Below, in pieces: positions 28,575 to 43,100 of a stretch of DNA of 64,000 bases. Within the stretch, counting starts at the first letter, position 1; each line of letters starts with the position of its first letter. Both the position numbers and the translations under genes were made by a program. This stretch comes from Maylandia zebra. Its lineage: Eukaryota > Chordata > Actinopteri > Cichliformes > Cichlidae. A model generated the notes under the pieces. It did no database searches. It had not been told where the DNA came from and saw only the letters and a program-made list of their open reading frames with translations. The stretch lies in the NCBI RefSeq assembly GCF_041146795.1, contig NC_135177.1:19791560-19855559 (forward strand), given 5' to 3'.

Positions 28575-29265
28575 ACAGTGCAGTTATATGAAAAAGAAAG
28601 TTTTCAAACAAAGTACACCCTCACTGCTTCCATAGTAATTAAGAGGGTAATTGATTAACTTGATTAACAGATCATTCACAGGTGTGTGTGAACAATCAGA
28701 TGTGTGTTGACACAACGCCACGGTCTTAACCAGAGAGTGAGCAAATTCACCCCAAGGTCAGACCATGCAACACTCTGGGAAACTGCAAAAAACCAAAGAG
28801 CTACATCTCAGACTCTACAGGCCTCAGTTAGGATGTTAAATGTTAAAATTCATGGCAGTAAAATTAGAAATTAGGAAGAAGAATTCGGAAGGGTTGCCAG
28901 GAGAAAGCATCTTCTCTCTAAAAAGAACATGGCAGCACAGCTTATGTTTACAAAGTTGTAACTAAAGATACAACAAGACTTCGGGACACTAGTGTGTTCT
29001 TTTGAATAATGCTGTGTTTGGTCAAAATCAGTCACAGACTATTGGCGCAAACACATCATTCCCACCGTGAACAAGGGTGGTGGAGGAATGGTTATTTGGG
29101 TTTGTTTACAGCCACAGGACTTGGGCATCTTGCAGTCATTGAGTTGGCCATGAACTCCTTCTCATTACCAAAGTAATGTAGAGTCAATGTAGGTAGTTCT
29201 AAGAGCTACTGAATCATAGGGTGCATTTAGATTTTCACTGAACTGCATAGAGTCCTGTGAAAACT
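28575..29265 (+). repeat. Decayed Tc1-like transposon, internally deleted
   Basis: The plus strand keeps the order of a common teleost Tc1 family: AAAGTACACCCTCACTGCTT near the left end, AAGAGCTACATCTCAGACTC, AAGGGTTGCCAGGAGAAAGC, GGTGGTGGAGGAATGG, and TACTGAATCATAGGGTG near the right end. The DDE C-terminal half is missing. Confidence 0.65.
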
Positions 29266-31108
29266 TTCTTTTTGCAAGGACGTAAATTGCTGTATACTGT
29301 TGCTGTTTCCTATTCCAAATATTAAAACTGCACTACATCCCAGCATAGGACGGAACTAAAAACACAAACTGCTGGCTAATCCTACATTATCACCAGACTT
29401 TTTTTAATTGAAAAAAAAAAGAAGTTAATATTAGACTACATTTTAATATATGTATATATATACATCCAGGAAACAGGTTTGTCAGCCTGAAGGTATCGCT
29501 ACATTAGATAAATGCAGTGGTTAAAAGTAACTTCTTGTTTTTTCTTTTTTCCTGCATCTGAATCCTGAATTTCAAATTTACTTGCATATACTAGTTAGGT
29601 AAATACACTAGGTTAGCATGCATGAGCAGAATGAAGAGTCAACACATACACTGATTGTAAATGTTCTATTCTAGAACATTTTGTACCAATTAAACAATTC
29701 AAGATACATTATAAATACAATTCTGTACATTATAATAGTGTATGTTCAAATACATTTCTATTTACAACTCCTTTTTAGGGAGAGCAGCTTTGTTCTCTTC
29801 TTTAAAGTAAGGTTCTTGGGTTTCTTTCTTTTACTTGCAATTACAGCTTGAATATTTACCTATTTCTAGTCAGTTCCACAGTTCACTGCTTTGATAAAAC
29901 ACACGTTTGTAGGAAACTCTTCTTCATACCTAAGCTAATTTTCTCTAACCCGATGCTGTCCATCGCCCCTTTATTCAATCCTCCATGTGAAAAACTGAGT
30001 TATTGAGTACCTTTTAAGATGTAGCATCACTCATCAGTCTGTTAGCATGTAAAATGGAGATGGACATCCGCTAAAAAGGCATTCAATCAGTCAGTCAGCA
30101 AGGCAGGATGGCATTTTGAATACTTGTGGGTTTCAAAATATACATACAGGTTCTGATCCATACAGCTATGGTTATAACTACTGAGTATTTTGGGACTTAT
30201 GTGCCTCTTTTTATAGAAACAGGGCAATAAGGCATCAGTATAACCAGCCTCAGACAAAACCTAGCTGCTTTGTACATCTAGTGTTGACACACAGTTCATC
30301 GGTTGCAAATATTTCATCAGTCCATCGTGGAAGACAGTCAACAAACTCTCCAAGAATCCTTTCCAGTGCAAGCATTCGAACACCAACAGTTTCGTGCTGG
30401 ATGGATGGGGATTATTTCCTCCACAGTGTTACAGTACGTCAACAGCAACATTTCTAACTGCAACTCGGGTTTGCAGATTCGTCTTATGCTCAGGGTATGT
30501 GGCATTACTCCTAGAGATATGGCACTAAGCTTTAATTGGACACATCGATTTGTAGCAAATACGTCCACATACGCACATTAGAAAAATAACATGTAACTCA
30601 TAACAGCAGATATGGAACCGAAGTTCTTTGGTTAGCCCTGATATTTCATATTGATGTAAATATCAATGTTTATTAACAGTAGTACATTCTTAATCTTCAT
30701 ATCCCAGATTACTCCATTATGAGCCTAGGGGGAGCTGGGGGGGGTGGGGGGGGTGGGGTGGCTGGAGTGCATTGCCTTACAAAAATACGGTAGTGTTCAG
30801 AACCAATGTAACAAAAAGTATGTGGGTAATATTGTATAAAGACTCCCAGATTAAAGTTTTCTATAAAAATATCACCATATAGAAAACTAAGATATGTGCA
30901 TAGTGATTTTTTTTGTTGTTGTCAGTGAACAATAATTAGGATATACCTTCATTAAATGCACAGGTAAGATATGCTTTCAGACAGCACAGACTCCTTCAGC
31001 TCAGAGAATTGAGTGGTCAAAAAGATAATACGAAGGGAGGCCGAAGAGGATCTGAGGACCACGCTCAGATCCCTGCAACTCCCCGGAAAATGCGTCCTTC
31101 TTTGGGTC
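29266..31108 (-). other. Spacer and probable kif13a 3' UTR
   Basis: The part next to 31108 follows the kif13a stop. A minus-strand AATAAA at 30669-30674 is the first strong candidate 3' end, about 435 bases past the stop. A G-rich tract lies at 30728-30765. I see no exon or named repeat below 30600. Confidence 0.4.
30728..30765 (+). repeat. G-rich tract, G-quadruplex-like (C-rich in kif13a sense)
   Basis: At least four runs of four or more G with single-base or short loops. It lies in the presumed kif13a 3' UTR, where the transcript would be C-rich. Confidence 0.7.
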
Positions 31109-34100
31109 CTATCTGATCAGAGTCTGCGGTTCAGTGTCCATGGAGGGTGGTCCTCTGGTGAGACGAGATGGCTTCACAAACACGCCGTGGCCTGGGGGAC
31201 AGCGGAAGTACACCCTGCCCTGGACTGTCCCATTGTGCTTACCTATAGGATGAGGCATAACTTATTAGAGGAGTTATGGCTCACTTCTAATCACTTTTAA
31301 TGTAGACTTCTCTTACAAACACGTTTTACAAAACAAGTAAAATGTAAATAAAATCAGAATAAAAAAGACTTTTTAAGCCTTTCAGAAAAAAAAAGTCATT
31401 TTAAACTTGATGCCAGCAAAACATTTCCAGAAAGCGGTCTTTCAGGAAAAAAAATATGTGGATTAGGATCCGAAAGAAGAAGAAGATGAAGAAGAATCTG
31501 CACATGCAACTGCAGGGATCCTTAATAAAAAAAAGTGCAAAGTAGCACCTCTGCAGTCCAGACCTGCTACTCTCTCAGAGCATTTGACACATTGTGAAAT
31601 GAAGGCTGGACTGTTGAGCAGCTGAAATCTTATATCAAGTATGGACATAAAACACATTTTGATGTCATGACTTTTTAAAAATGTGTTCCTGAGCTTTGTA
31701 TTAAATGCTTCGTTCTACACGTCTGTCTGCTGCTGGCACTGTGTCCAGCAGGTTTGGATCACAATTGTTCAACAGTTTAATGTAATGGCCTATTTTCACT
31801 ACAGAGACCTTTTGGCACGTTCTGCTCCGCTGTGCTTGGAAATCTATCTTGGTCTAGTGGATCACTGACAGGTGTCCTACTCTTTCTATCTGAAGCTCTT
31901 CTGCACCATTAAAGGATAAACCCTTTTTATTCTACCGGACCTGGGACCCATTTCTTCATTACCTAATCGCCTCTGCATTTTCCGGGATGATATATGAGTC
32001 AACAGTATGTATTGTGTTGCCTTTACTGGAATGTGATGTTTGTTTAGCTTCCTTTTTATTTTTTTTCTTCCTCTCTCAGTCAGGTTTAGTTCCCTGTAAT
32101 TTATACACAGTTTGTATTACTACAGTATTTGCCTGCTTTGCAAAAAAAAAAAAAAAAAAAAAAAACCCCCACAAAACTTTGGCTTTTTTTTACTGGCATC
32201 AAAAGCAAAATGTGCAATTTTTATAGAATTTTATAGAATATAGAATGTATTTGTGCTTTTTTCTTTTAAATATAGGGATTTACTAATTTCTGTGTCCTGT
32301 TTTACTAACATTCACGCTGTGTTTCAGCTTTATTAGTAACAGGGTAGCACACAGAAAAAAACCCACATGTTATATGATACGTACAGTATATTAAGTGGAA
32401 ACTGCCCTGGGGTCACAGATTTATTGCTGTTTGTCACAGTCTGACTCATTTTCTAAACTATGAGTCAGTCTGTGATGACTACAACACATCAAAACTAAGA
32501 CACCTTTTCCCCCCCTGCTTTTCCTCTTGTATACCACTTGGGGGCAACAGAAACCCCCTCAAAAGTATGAGATCCCTTATGAGATTGATATGGAAAACTA
32601 CGAAAGCTTGTTTCTGCTATTTAAAAAGAAATATTTTTTGCCATCCTCAAGGCAAACTTTTCAGGTTATTATCTCAAAATTTTGACGTATCTATCTAATG
32701 TACTAACTCGTTAGTTTTGACTTATCTCAGCCAATCAATACATTTTTAAGCACAACGTATAAACTGGATGCACAGACAGTTTCCTGTTTTGTACAGCCAG
32801 AAAACCCAAATCATCATTAGCATTCATGTGAAGTTTGTGTTCACCTGTTTGTTGTCTCCAAAACAGACCAAAGAGAAATACCAGTTGCTAAATGCTCCAC
32901 TATGTTTATCCATTAGCCTTTAACAGAGCCTTTGAGATCTTTCCTGCTTGGCACTGAGTGCACAGGCCTTAAGTGTTTGGTTTTTTTTGCTTTTGTTTTC
33001 TTGTTTTGTTTCCTAGAAACAACAGCCTGCTGACACTAATGGACCAGTCAGAGTGGATTAACAATCCCACCACTAAAAGCAAACCTCGCTCTCCTGTAAG
33101 TCGCTCTTCTAATCCTCTAATAGACAGTCAACAGGGGGTTACAGCGATTTTGTTTCACCACATAGCCCCACATGTGCGTTAGCCGTGACTGACACCAGTA
33201 TTTAAGGGATTAATAAATACTATATTTATATTGCTGTTAATAACTGCATAGCCTTAAAGACAACATGTATAAATTAATCATTAAGTTTTTGACTAAGGAA
33301 TACAGGACATCAGATATATGGAACATTCAGACTGTTTAAACGAATCATTCTTTCCTGTAATAATTACTTTTCTTGGGGGTCTACAAACAGAAGTTTTAAA
33401 TGGACTCACCCACTGCCATGTCCAGCTTCACACCAATCCAGATCCCCTTGGCAAACTCCACCCCTCCCACATAGTGGACCGTTCCTCTCCTCTTCCCCAC
33501 CCACACCTGCTCACCAGGTGCCATCCAGTCAGGAAGCTGAGCAACAGGAGTGCTCTCATCCCCACTGGAGTCTCCAGAGGGCTCGGCGCTGCTGGGATTT
33601 GGACTGGGACAGGGACTTCCATGGGGCAGATCCCCTTGGGCTGGCTCCTGAATGGGAGGTTCTCCTCCTGCTCGCAGAGCTGGAGCTGAAGACGTGGCTG
33701 TAGGTAACGATGTGAGTAGAGATGGCGATTGTGGAGGTGGGACCGATGCAGCAAGATTTATTTGGGCTGGAGAGGCGGAGACTGGGGCTCTGACTGAAGT
33801 GCAAAACACTGTTGTGTTAGGGCAGGACACACCTACACTAACGGCGTTTTCATAATTAGGATATTTGCATATTGTCTTTTCGGGAAGAGATGTCTTAAGA
33901 ATACCAGAGACATCAGAAGTGAGCTGATTGTCAGTGTCACGTGTTTCTACATCGACTGTTTTCTTCTGCTCGTTTGTACAAACCTCCAACCCCTCCTCCC
34001 CCCATCCCTGTGTAAAATGTTCCAAATCAGCTACACCAACGCTGTCATCAGCCCCTTTAAAGTCAGTAAACTCCTGGCTGGTACTGAGTACACAGTTGTT

Positions 34101-37100
34101 TGGTGAAGGGAATGACTGTGGCTTATCAGTGCAATTAGGAATACTGATAGGTGAGGAGGCTGAATGGATGAGCAGGTCCTGAACCCCATCTGCCGAAAGA
34201 GGTCGTGGCTGAGCATCACTCCCCGCAGAAACACTTTTGGTTCGGGTGCCGCCTCTTCCAACAGGGCAGCCAAGAGGGTCATGGGAATCTCTGGAGGTGC
34301 AGCTGATATGGTCAGAGCTCTCACTGGCACTGAAAGGCATGTCAGACAGCGTGGCATTGGAGGCACTGTGTGAAAAGTAACCACTAGTGCAACTGCTGTT
34401 CGTGGGGCTTCGCGACACCTCTCTCTCGCTGCTCCCACCTCCACAACGGCTCCCCTTCAAGTCAGAGCGAAACCCCTCCTGGCTCTCCAGAGTGGCGTTG
34501 TAGATCTCAAAGTTTGCAAAGTCCTCTGGGATGTAAGGCTGTAAGGTGCTTTGGTCCTGAGAGCCACGATTTAGACTTAGAGCCATGCGCACATCCGTCT
34601 CCTCGTCTTCAGAGTCCTGCCGATCAAAAGAAGAGCAGCGGGACAAAAGACACACCAGGTCTGATGTTAGTTACAGCACGTATAGCCTATGTGAAGACTA
34701 TTTACAGAAAGAGACTGGAGACAATGAAAATGGTTGAATGTAATGATGGAACAGAGCATAATGTATGAATATTGTGACACTTTTTTCTTTGATCTTTGAT
34801 AACTTTACTGGTGTTTGCTGCTTTAAATTTGCATTCACATGCTGCATGTCCTTTAACGTGACCCATCAAGTTAAACACCTATCAAACCACTCATTCTACA
34901 CTTAGGTCCACGATTTGTTGGGCAAAGACATAATTTGTGTATTTCTGTAGACCGCCATTTAAATGAAACAATTAATATATGACTGAAGTGCCTGCTTCCA
35001 GCTTTAATTCAAAAGGTTTAACAAACGTCGGAATTACAGTTATTTGTATATACAGTCCTCTAAATTTTAAAATTATAAGAATTAAGCGGACAAACCAACA
35101 TCATTTTAAATATGAGGATTCTTTTGAATACTTTTGCAGTCATTGAGGTTTGAAACCCATGGACATCACGAAATGCTTTCTCCCTTGAAATGCGCTGCTA
35201 GGTCTTTACTGCAGCCACCTCAGCTGCTGCTTGTTTGTGGGTCTCTCTGCCTTCTTTTTTGTATTTATTAATTGTAAAGCATGCTTTGTTTGGTTGAGAT
35301 CAGGTGACTGATTTCATCATTAAAGAAACTCTTTCTTATGATCCATAAAGTCTGTTCATCTTGACATTTCTTCAGGGGAAGAAACGTTTTGTCACTCATC
35401 CAAGCTAGACTGGGATTGGATGACTGAGGATGCATCTTATACTTTCACCCTCCCATCATTCTGGTAAAAGTTTATTGTAGTTTCTTCAGACCAGAGGAAT
35501 TTTTCAGATCTGCACAGGCTCTTTTAGATGTTAGACATGTCTGATCTGACCTTCTGGTTCTTTAGTGTTTTGCTGTTTTGCAAACCCTTTGTATATACAT
35601 TTATGAAGGTGTCTCCTGATTAGAGACTTTGACAACAATAATCCTGTGGTCTTGCACTTTAGCTGTCTTCCGTGGTCTCCCAGGTATTTAGATCCTGTTG
35701 AGATCTTTTTTAACAATGGTAATCATTTGGCCATTCCAAAAGTTTTTCTCTCTGATAAATTTATTTAGTTTGTAAGCCTAATGATGACCTCCCTGAATTA
35801 CACTGACGTTTCTTTGGGGATGATGACAATGAAAAGCTATAAAATCCAGTTTCAACAACTGATATTATGTCTGCTCAGTTTGTGTTGAAATCACACAATT
35901 ACCCTCCTTTAAACATGAAACTACTTTTCAGTCAATTAACAAACTAATTTTGAGGAAATAGATGTATATGAAAATGGCTGTAATTCCTAAATAGTTAGTT
36001 AAAATTTATTTTTAATTTAAATTAAAGCTGAAAGCCTGCATTTCGGTTTTCTCTTGGTTGTTTGATTTTAAATCCATTTTCCTGGTTTACACAGGCAAAG
36101 CCAAAAAAATGTACAGTATAATAGTATATTTTTGCATTTCACTGAATATTTGAATGCGGCTGTTTAGAAATTATACTATACTATATCATAATATTTTCTC
36201 CAAAAACATATATTTGTGCCAACCCATAAAACCCATGAAGCTCTGCTTTTTCAGCTACCTAAGTATTAAAATTTGGTCATAACTTATTTCAGCTTGTGAT
36301 TTTGATGGTAATCTGGGGCTCATAGTAGCATTTAAACTGCTACTATGCTATTAATCTTAATATTTTCTATGCATGTATTAGATGTGTTGCATGTATTGCA
36401 TTATAATCAAAAGTATTACCCCATTAATATCACAGTATTACATATTTTAACCAAAGTATTGAACTGATATAAACACTTTTTTTTCTACCAGGTTCGTAGC
36501 AACCTAAATACTATTATTTCTAACTAGCTTTCCTGACTAATGCTATGTTATTACTGAGCCAATGAAGATGACTCTTGTTGTAAATGCTGTCAGTTCACGG
36601 ATTATCTGCCCAGCAAAAGGACAAGTGTATAGTTGTGAGTGCGATACTTACAGCACACCGACTACTTGTTACGTCAGCACGTGTTATGCCTGTGCAAAAC
36701 TCCTAGAGTAACCCTCAGTGGAGAGTGTAACACTTACAGCAGTGTGTGGCAGTGTGTGGCTGAGCTGTCTGCTGGTGGGAATGGAGGTGGGGGTGGAGGT
36801 GGAGGTGGAAGGCTTGCAGTGGCCCTCGCTGCCTGCCCTGGGTCGGCGCCAGGGGCAGGGAGGGGGGAGCAGTGCAGGGCTGTCCACACATGAGCGCATG
36901 CTCTGCAGATGGGTCAGAACAACAGCACACACTTCACACACACAGCATGCATGGAGCTGGGCAGGCCAGTTATATCATTAGTGCCATGCAGTTTAACATT
37001 TCACAAAAACAATGCTTGAAGTGCACTAAGGACGAGGGACAGTACTTTTTATTAGAGAACACTGGTGAGCAGTTAGCCTGTGTAGTTTCTTGCACTCGTT

Positions 37101-40100
37101 TTCTCATGCCCCGTGAACAAGTATAATCTTAAGCACTTGCTCACACTTAATACATGCATAAGACCATTTTAAACAGACTACTGCTATTTATGTACTCCTG
37201 CATTTATACATTCAGAACTTTTATGCTGATTGTTAAAAACCTAATTCTGAAAAAGTTGGAACTGAAAAATGTAAATAAAAACAGATTCCAATGATTTACA
37301 AATCTCATTAAACTCATATTTTATTCATAGTAGAACAAAGAAAATAACCAACCCATGTCAAATGTTTAATCTGAGGGATTTTACTATTGCATGACAAAAA
37401 TTAGCTCATTTTGAATTTAAAGGCAGCAACTTTAAACATTTCTTCATCTACAGTACACAATACAACCAAAGGATTCAGAGAATCTGGAAAAATCTATGCA
37501 AAAAAGACAAGGTTGAAAATCAGCATTGGATGCTCTCTAAGGCAGCACTGCTTTAAAAACAGGCATGTCACAGAAATCACTGCATGGGCTGAGGAACACA
37601 GCTCCCTGTGCCATCCACAAATGGATGTTAAAGCTCTATCTTGCAAAAAGAAGCCATATGTGAACATGGTCCAGAAACGCTGCTGTCTCTCTGGGACAAA
37701 GATCACTTAAAATAGACCATGTTTGGAAAACATGGACTCTGCATCCTCTGGATTAAAAAGGAACGGCAACAGCTGACTTGTTTTCAGTGCTGAGTTCATA
37801 AGCCAGCGTGTCTCGTGGTATGGGGGTGAATCAGCGCCTATGGGATTGGTACCTTTAAAGGGACTATCAGCGCTGAAGGTTATATACAGTCCTCTCCACA
37901 GAAGTCCAACAATTGGTCTCTCTGGTTCCCAGCCATTTACTTATTGTAGCTAAGCAAAGAGGAGATACCCATCCCAACTTATTTTTTCTGAAAATGGTGA
38001 ATTTCTTAGTTTAAATACTTGATGGTTTTTATTTTTTGCTATTGTAAATAAAATATGGTCTTATAAGATTTGCAAATCATCACATTCTGCTTGTATTTGC
38101 ATTTTACACAGCATCCAAAAATCTTTGTAACTGGGTTTGTAGAAACTTCTATCTGCGAACCACAGTATTCCTGATATAACCTCAGTCCTTACACCTCTCT
38201 TAGTCCACTTCAAGAAAACAAATGTGCAGTGTTAGTTTAAATGATCGAAACAGTGACAAAAATATCCGGAAATTCAACTTCCACAAATAAAATGAGACAT
38301 AACACAGCACAGCTTAGTCAAGTTGAAGTCATGCTCCTATGTGTCACGCACCTTCTGCTCAATAAAGTGACAACAACAAAGTGAATTATGTCATCACGCA
38401 GCTTCGGACAATTTGTGTTTTTTGTCAGCGTCGTTATACTAAACATGTTTTGAAAGTGTAACTTGATGTGGTGAAATTCCGACAGTGATCTGACAAAATG
38501 GAAATGTGGAACTGGAAGAAAAGTGCAATGGCAAAAGGAGCAACATGCAAAAAAAACCCACAGAAATGAACACCACCCATTTAGAGTGATTTCAGCTCCA
38601 TCCTCCTTACCTCGTGTCCCAGCAGCGGCCGGGCCTCAAGAACTTTCTTGGCCTTGTTTTCCTCTTTGACAGGAAGAAGAGACTTGAGGAATTTAGGAGG
38701 TTGTGGGGAGAGGACTTTAAAGGGGCTGGCAATAAAAAAGGTCGAACTGTCTGGAACCAACCCTGTATGGGAACATTCGGTGTTAACTCTAAGTCAGAAC
38801 GGAACGCTTCCACACACGTGCTTTTTCTGAGGTTACCTGAACTCTCCTTTTTAATGGGTGTGGTACAAAGGGAGCCGTCCTGTGGATTACAGTTGGTGCT
38901 GTCCACACGGTCACAGTGATCCTGTGATTACAGTCACAACAGACCACAGTCATCACACAAATGTACTCTTGCATGACAGTTACAGAAAACGTTGAACAAG
39001 AAGCCCGACGCACCTTACAGTCTTCATCTTCACAACCAGTCAGGTCTGTTTTACTACATAAAGACTGGAGAACAAGAAATAGGACAGTAAAATTATGTGT
39101 ATAATTTTATAGTCAAGTTATTTCCATATGGCCAGCAGGACATGCAGTGAGTGATTTCTTTAATTACTTGCTGTACATTTGGTGTGCTGATACTCCTCCT
39201 TAAGTGTCTCCCCTTGGCAGCGAGTGATTCCTTCACTGTCACAGCCTGCAGAGACCATTAAACAAAGGCAAATTTATCTCTATACATCATCCCTAAATAA
39301 TTAATGATTATGATGTACACTAAATTACATTTTTTACTAAATTAGATTGTGTTACTGCGTAGGTTACCTGTCGTAGCCTCTCCAGGCTAAGGATGTTCTC
39401 CACCTCCAGAACTCCCCGGGTGTATTTTTCTATGTAAGTTTCTCCATCCTGAGTCTCCTCGCTGTCCCCACGAGCAGCCATGAGAGCCAAGGTTTCCCTC
39501 TCCTCTGGCTCCTCCGAAGCCTGGAAGAAAAAAAAAGGAAGGAAGCTTAGAAAGAGAAGTTAAACTCCAAACACTGATAAAACAGAAGCAGAGTTTCCAA
39601 CATACCTTTGGTATGTTGGAAACTATCTCATAAGTCACACTGCAGGAGTAAAGCATGTTCTTTAGCGACATTCTTCTCTTGAGGCTCTGAGTGAAACTCT
39701 GTAAGAAAAAAAATATTCAAATTATGTTGATCATTAAAACATGACAGACATCTGTAAGCCTAATATGTTCTTTGGGCTAACCTCCTTTGGTTACATCTAG
39801 AGTTTCAAGTATTAACCTGTTTGTTGTAGATGTTGACAGCAATCCTCTTGCGGAGCACCAGCTCCATGGAGGCAGGGTGGCTGAGCTGCACCGTGGCTTT
39901 AATGATCAGGTAGATGCGTTCATTTGGCGACGTGACCCGGTTGAGGTGAACAGAATCATGAATGGATGAATCCCAGGAGCACACTGCTGACACCTAATGA
40001 AATTTCAAACTTGTGTTTAATTTATTTAATTTCACATTTATCTATAGAAAGAATGTGTGGCAGTGGTTTTGTGACAGCACAGGGAGACACATGGATTACG

Positions 40101-43100
40101 ATGGCATACGTGGACCGTAGCTCTGGGTTTGTCTAATTACCATTTAGACAGCATTTAGCGCAACGATTACTGTAGGGTTAGTCCTGCTCAACATCACACA
40201 AAAAGGAATAAAGATTAATTTCATTTAATTACTTCCTACCACACATGCTGCAACCCATCCAATTAGGCACACATAATTGTAGGAAAAAAGTTGCCCTAAA
40301 ACCCTTTTATGTGTCAATTTGTGCAATTATGTGAGGAGAAAAACTTTATAGCAGCAATTTAGCAAATGAAGATAATTTAACATGGAGCCATAGTAAAACC
40401 AAAGACACACAAATTTATATGTTTAACAAAAATACTCTACAGAGTTGACTTACTTACAGTACATTCATTACACTATTGGATATCTGTGAGCTTCTCTAAG
40501 TAAGTAAAGGGAAAAGGCAAAAGAATAATAATGCATCATTATTATTATTATTTTTATTTTTTGACAGTTTTGGGCCTCCATAGAGTCTCTGAGTTGCCAA
40601 GAGAAACCAAATTGGAAACACTTTAATCTTTTTTTTTGTCTATGATTCAACTCAATTCAATTAAAAAATAATAATGTTAAAGTATTTTTGACCAGGAGAG
40701 GGCAGTAAAGTAACCGTTGTTACTTACCTCCTCATCACTGTGCCTAATGATAGGTAGATAGAAGAACTGGCTGCCGTGCTCTTTGGGCAGTATAGAGTTA
40801 ACGCCTGCAGCATGTGGGCCGGTCAGCTGCTCGTTCACTGTCAGATTATCCGCTGGTGGCGTACAAAAAGAAGGCCATTTGCATTTGTGAAGCCAGCGAG
40901 GAGTCTGTGAAGTAAAGTATGTGTCTGCCTTACCATTTAAATCCAGGAAGAGTACAGGAATGTGAGCTTCCATTCCTGCAGGTGGAGTCCTACAAGCAGT
41001 TGAACAACAGGGTATTGGTTCAAAAATAAAATTAAATAAAAGGCAACAAGAAGTTTTCATTTCTGAATGTTTTGTTTTGCTTGTTTTCACCAGTCTGCAG
41101 GAGCTCCCGGGATGCCACTACCAGGTGCAGGTACCAGCACTGCATTTCTCTCTTCAGTCAGCCCGACCCACTGCTCCACCAGCCGAGCTTCACGCTCAAT
41201 GTCCTCCTCTGACTTCTCTACATGCAGTGAGAAGGATAGAAGTTAAAAAAGAAATGTTTAAAAAAATGAGCAATCTTGTGATCAGGGCCTAAAACCCACC
41301 CTGTTTGTTGATGATTTTCTTGATTTGTTCGTCAAGATACTCCCGACGTTTGATTAGTGCATCTGACCAGCGCTCTCTAACACAGTTGAGATCCTCTTCC
41401 TGGAACCAAACAAAGAGCTGAATTAATGCCAGCTGGCTCAGTGAAGCAAAGGTTCTGCTACAGGGCAGAGTGAATTGTTACCAGTGGATGATGAGCGTGC
41501 ACTGGGCTGATTTCTCTGAGGGAATACTGTAACTGCTCCCAAACACCCCCAGCTAATACTTTGGAAAAGTAACAGCTTTACCAAACCCAAGATGTTAAAA
41601 AGTAAAAGTCTTAAGCTCTCCAATTCTGGCTATAAAACAAATGTGATTTCACTAAATAAACACATACACAAAAGCTCTCCTTATCCCCCTTTTGCAATCG
41701 CACTCATCATTCACACTCGTTTGCATGCACCTCCTCGCACGCAGCCAAAGGTCCCCAAAGTCCTACCTGAATACATGGGAAGTATTTCTCTGACAGAGCA
41801 GCAGAGAGTAGATTCCCCTCTGCAACATCCCCAATCCCCGAAATACCTCAGAGCCAATCATGTTACGCTTCTGCAATCAGCACACTCTCACAATGCAAAG
41901 TACTGTAAATCATGCAGCCATGCAATGCCCAAGTGATTAATTGAGGCGTATTACTTCTGCAGCTCTTCAGTAGTGACAAGCAAACAGTAGCATTAGTGCG
42001 CAAAACCTGAGGGGAAAGGCAAGAGAAGGCGGGACAAGATTCTGGCAGACATGCTGCTCCCGGAAGCTCAGGGTGAACCTGTAATTTGTTCGTTTTTATT
42101 CTAGGAGATGCCAAAGAGTTGTTGGTGCGACTGGTAATCACAACACATCAGAATACATCCACGTGTGCAGCTGATGCAGATGCTGTTTAATAAAGCGCTT
42201 CTTTAGTCGGCAGGGACCTCCTGCCTCTCATGCCCTCAGCACAAGGCCTAGTCACAAACACGTGATCACATCGGTTGGTGTCCTTCATGCTGCAGTGTGA
42301 ACTAAAGGGTGAGCAGCAGCAGCAGGAGACTCGAAGGGTACCTGATAACTATCCATATCGTCTTCCACCTCTCTCTGGCAGGAGAGAACACACTGAGTCA
42401 GATGTGGAGAAGCAGTAAAGGCCTTCACTTGACACGTCAGATGAAACCAGTTGTTTCTCATCTAGCTTACTGTGAATTTCAGTGACGTTTACATCCATGC
42501 TCACATACTTTTTTGAGTAAATAGTTATATTTATAACAAGAATTGTCAATTTCATAGTTAATTGGAAAAAAAAAAAAAAAAAAGGGATTCTGTGACTACT
42601 GAATTAACAAGCAGCCCCTTTCTATACCCCACAACAGAACTGCGACACTAACAAGTCTTTATTTTCTTGACCAACTCTATGCTGGCTGCCAGCTACCAGG
42701 ATGGACCAGTCTAGGCATGAAAGCTGAGAAAGACTAAACATAGTTTGGCTGAATTGGTGTAATATTGTGTCTTTGTGGTATGAAACAAGTAGAATGTTCC
42801 CCAGAACATCTTCCTGTTTTGATACAGAAACATCTAAAGGCAAATTACCATCCTAATGAAGCCAGCACAATAGGCTCATAGTCAAAGTCCATTTGTGTGC
42901 ATGTGGAAAAACGCAAACATGTGCATTTTGCAGACCTGGTAGCTGTCGAGCGGTCTCTGTAGTTTGGTGGAGCGAGCCGACACACACCCAATAGAGACAG
43001 ACAGAACAGCCTCCACCAGCAAGGGCAGAGTGCCTGAGTTCTGGACCGGTTTCACGGACACCTGCAGTCTCCTGGAGTGACCCTGTTTGAAAGAAATCAT

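Noticed and set aside
33318-33689. 123-codon plus-strand ORF
   Set aside because: Antisense shadow of the large kif13a exon 33410-34616.
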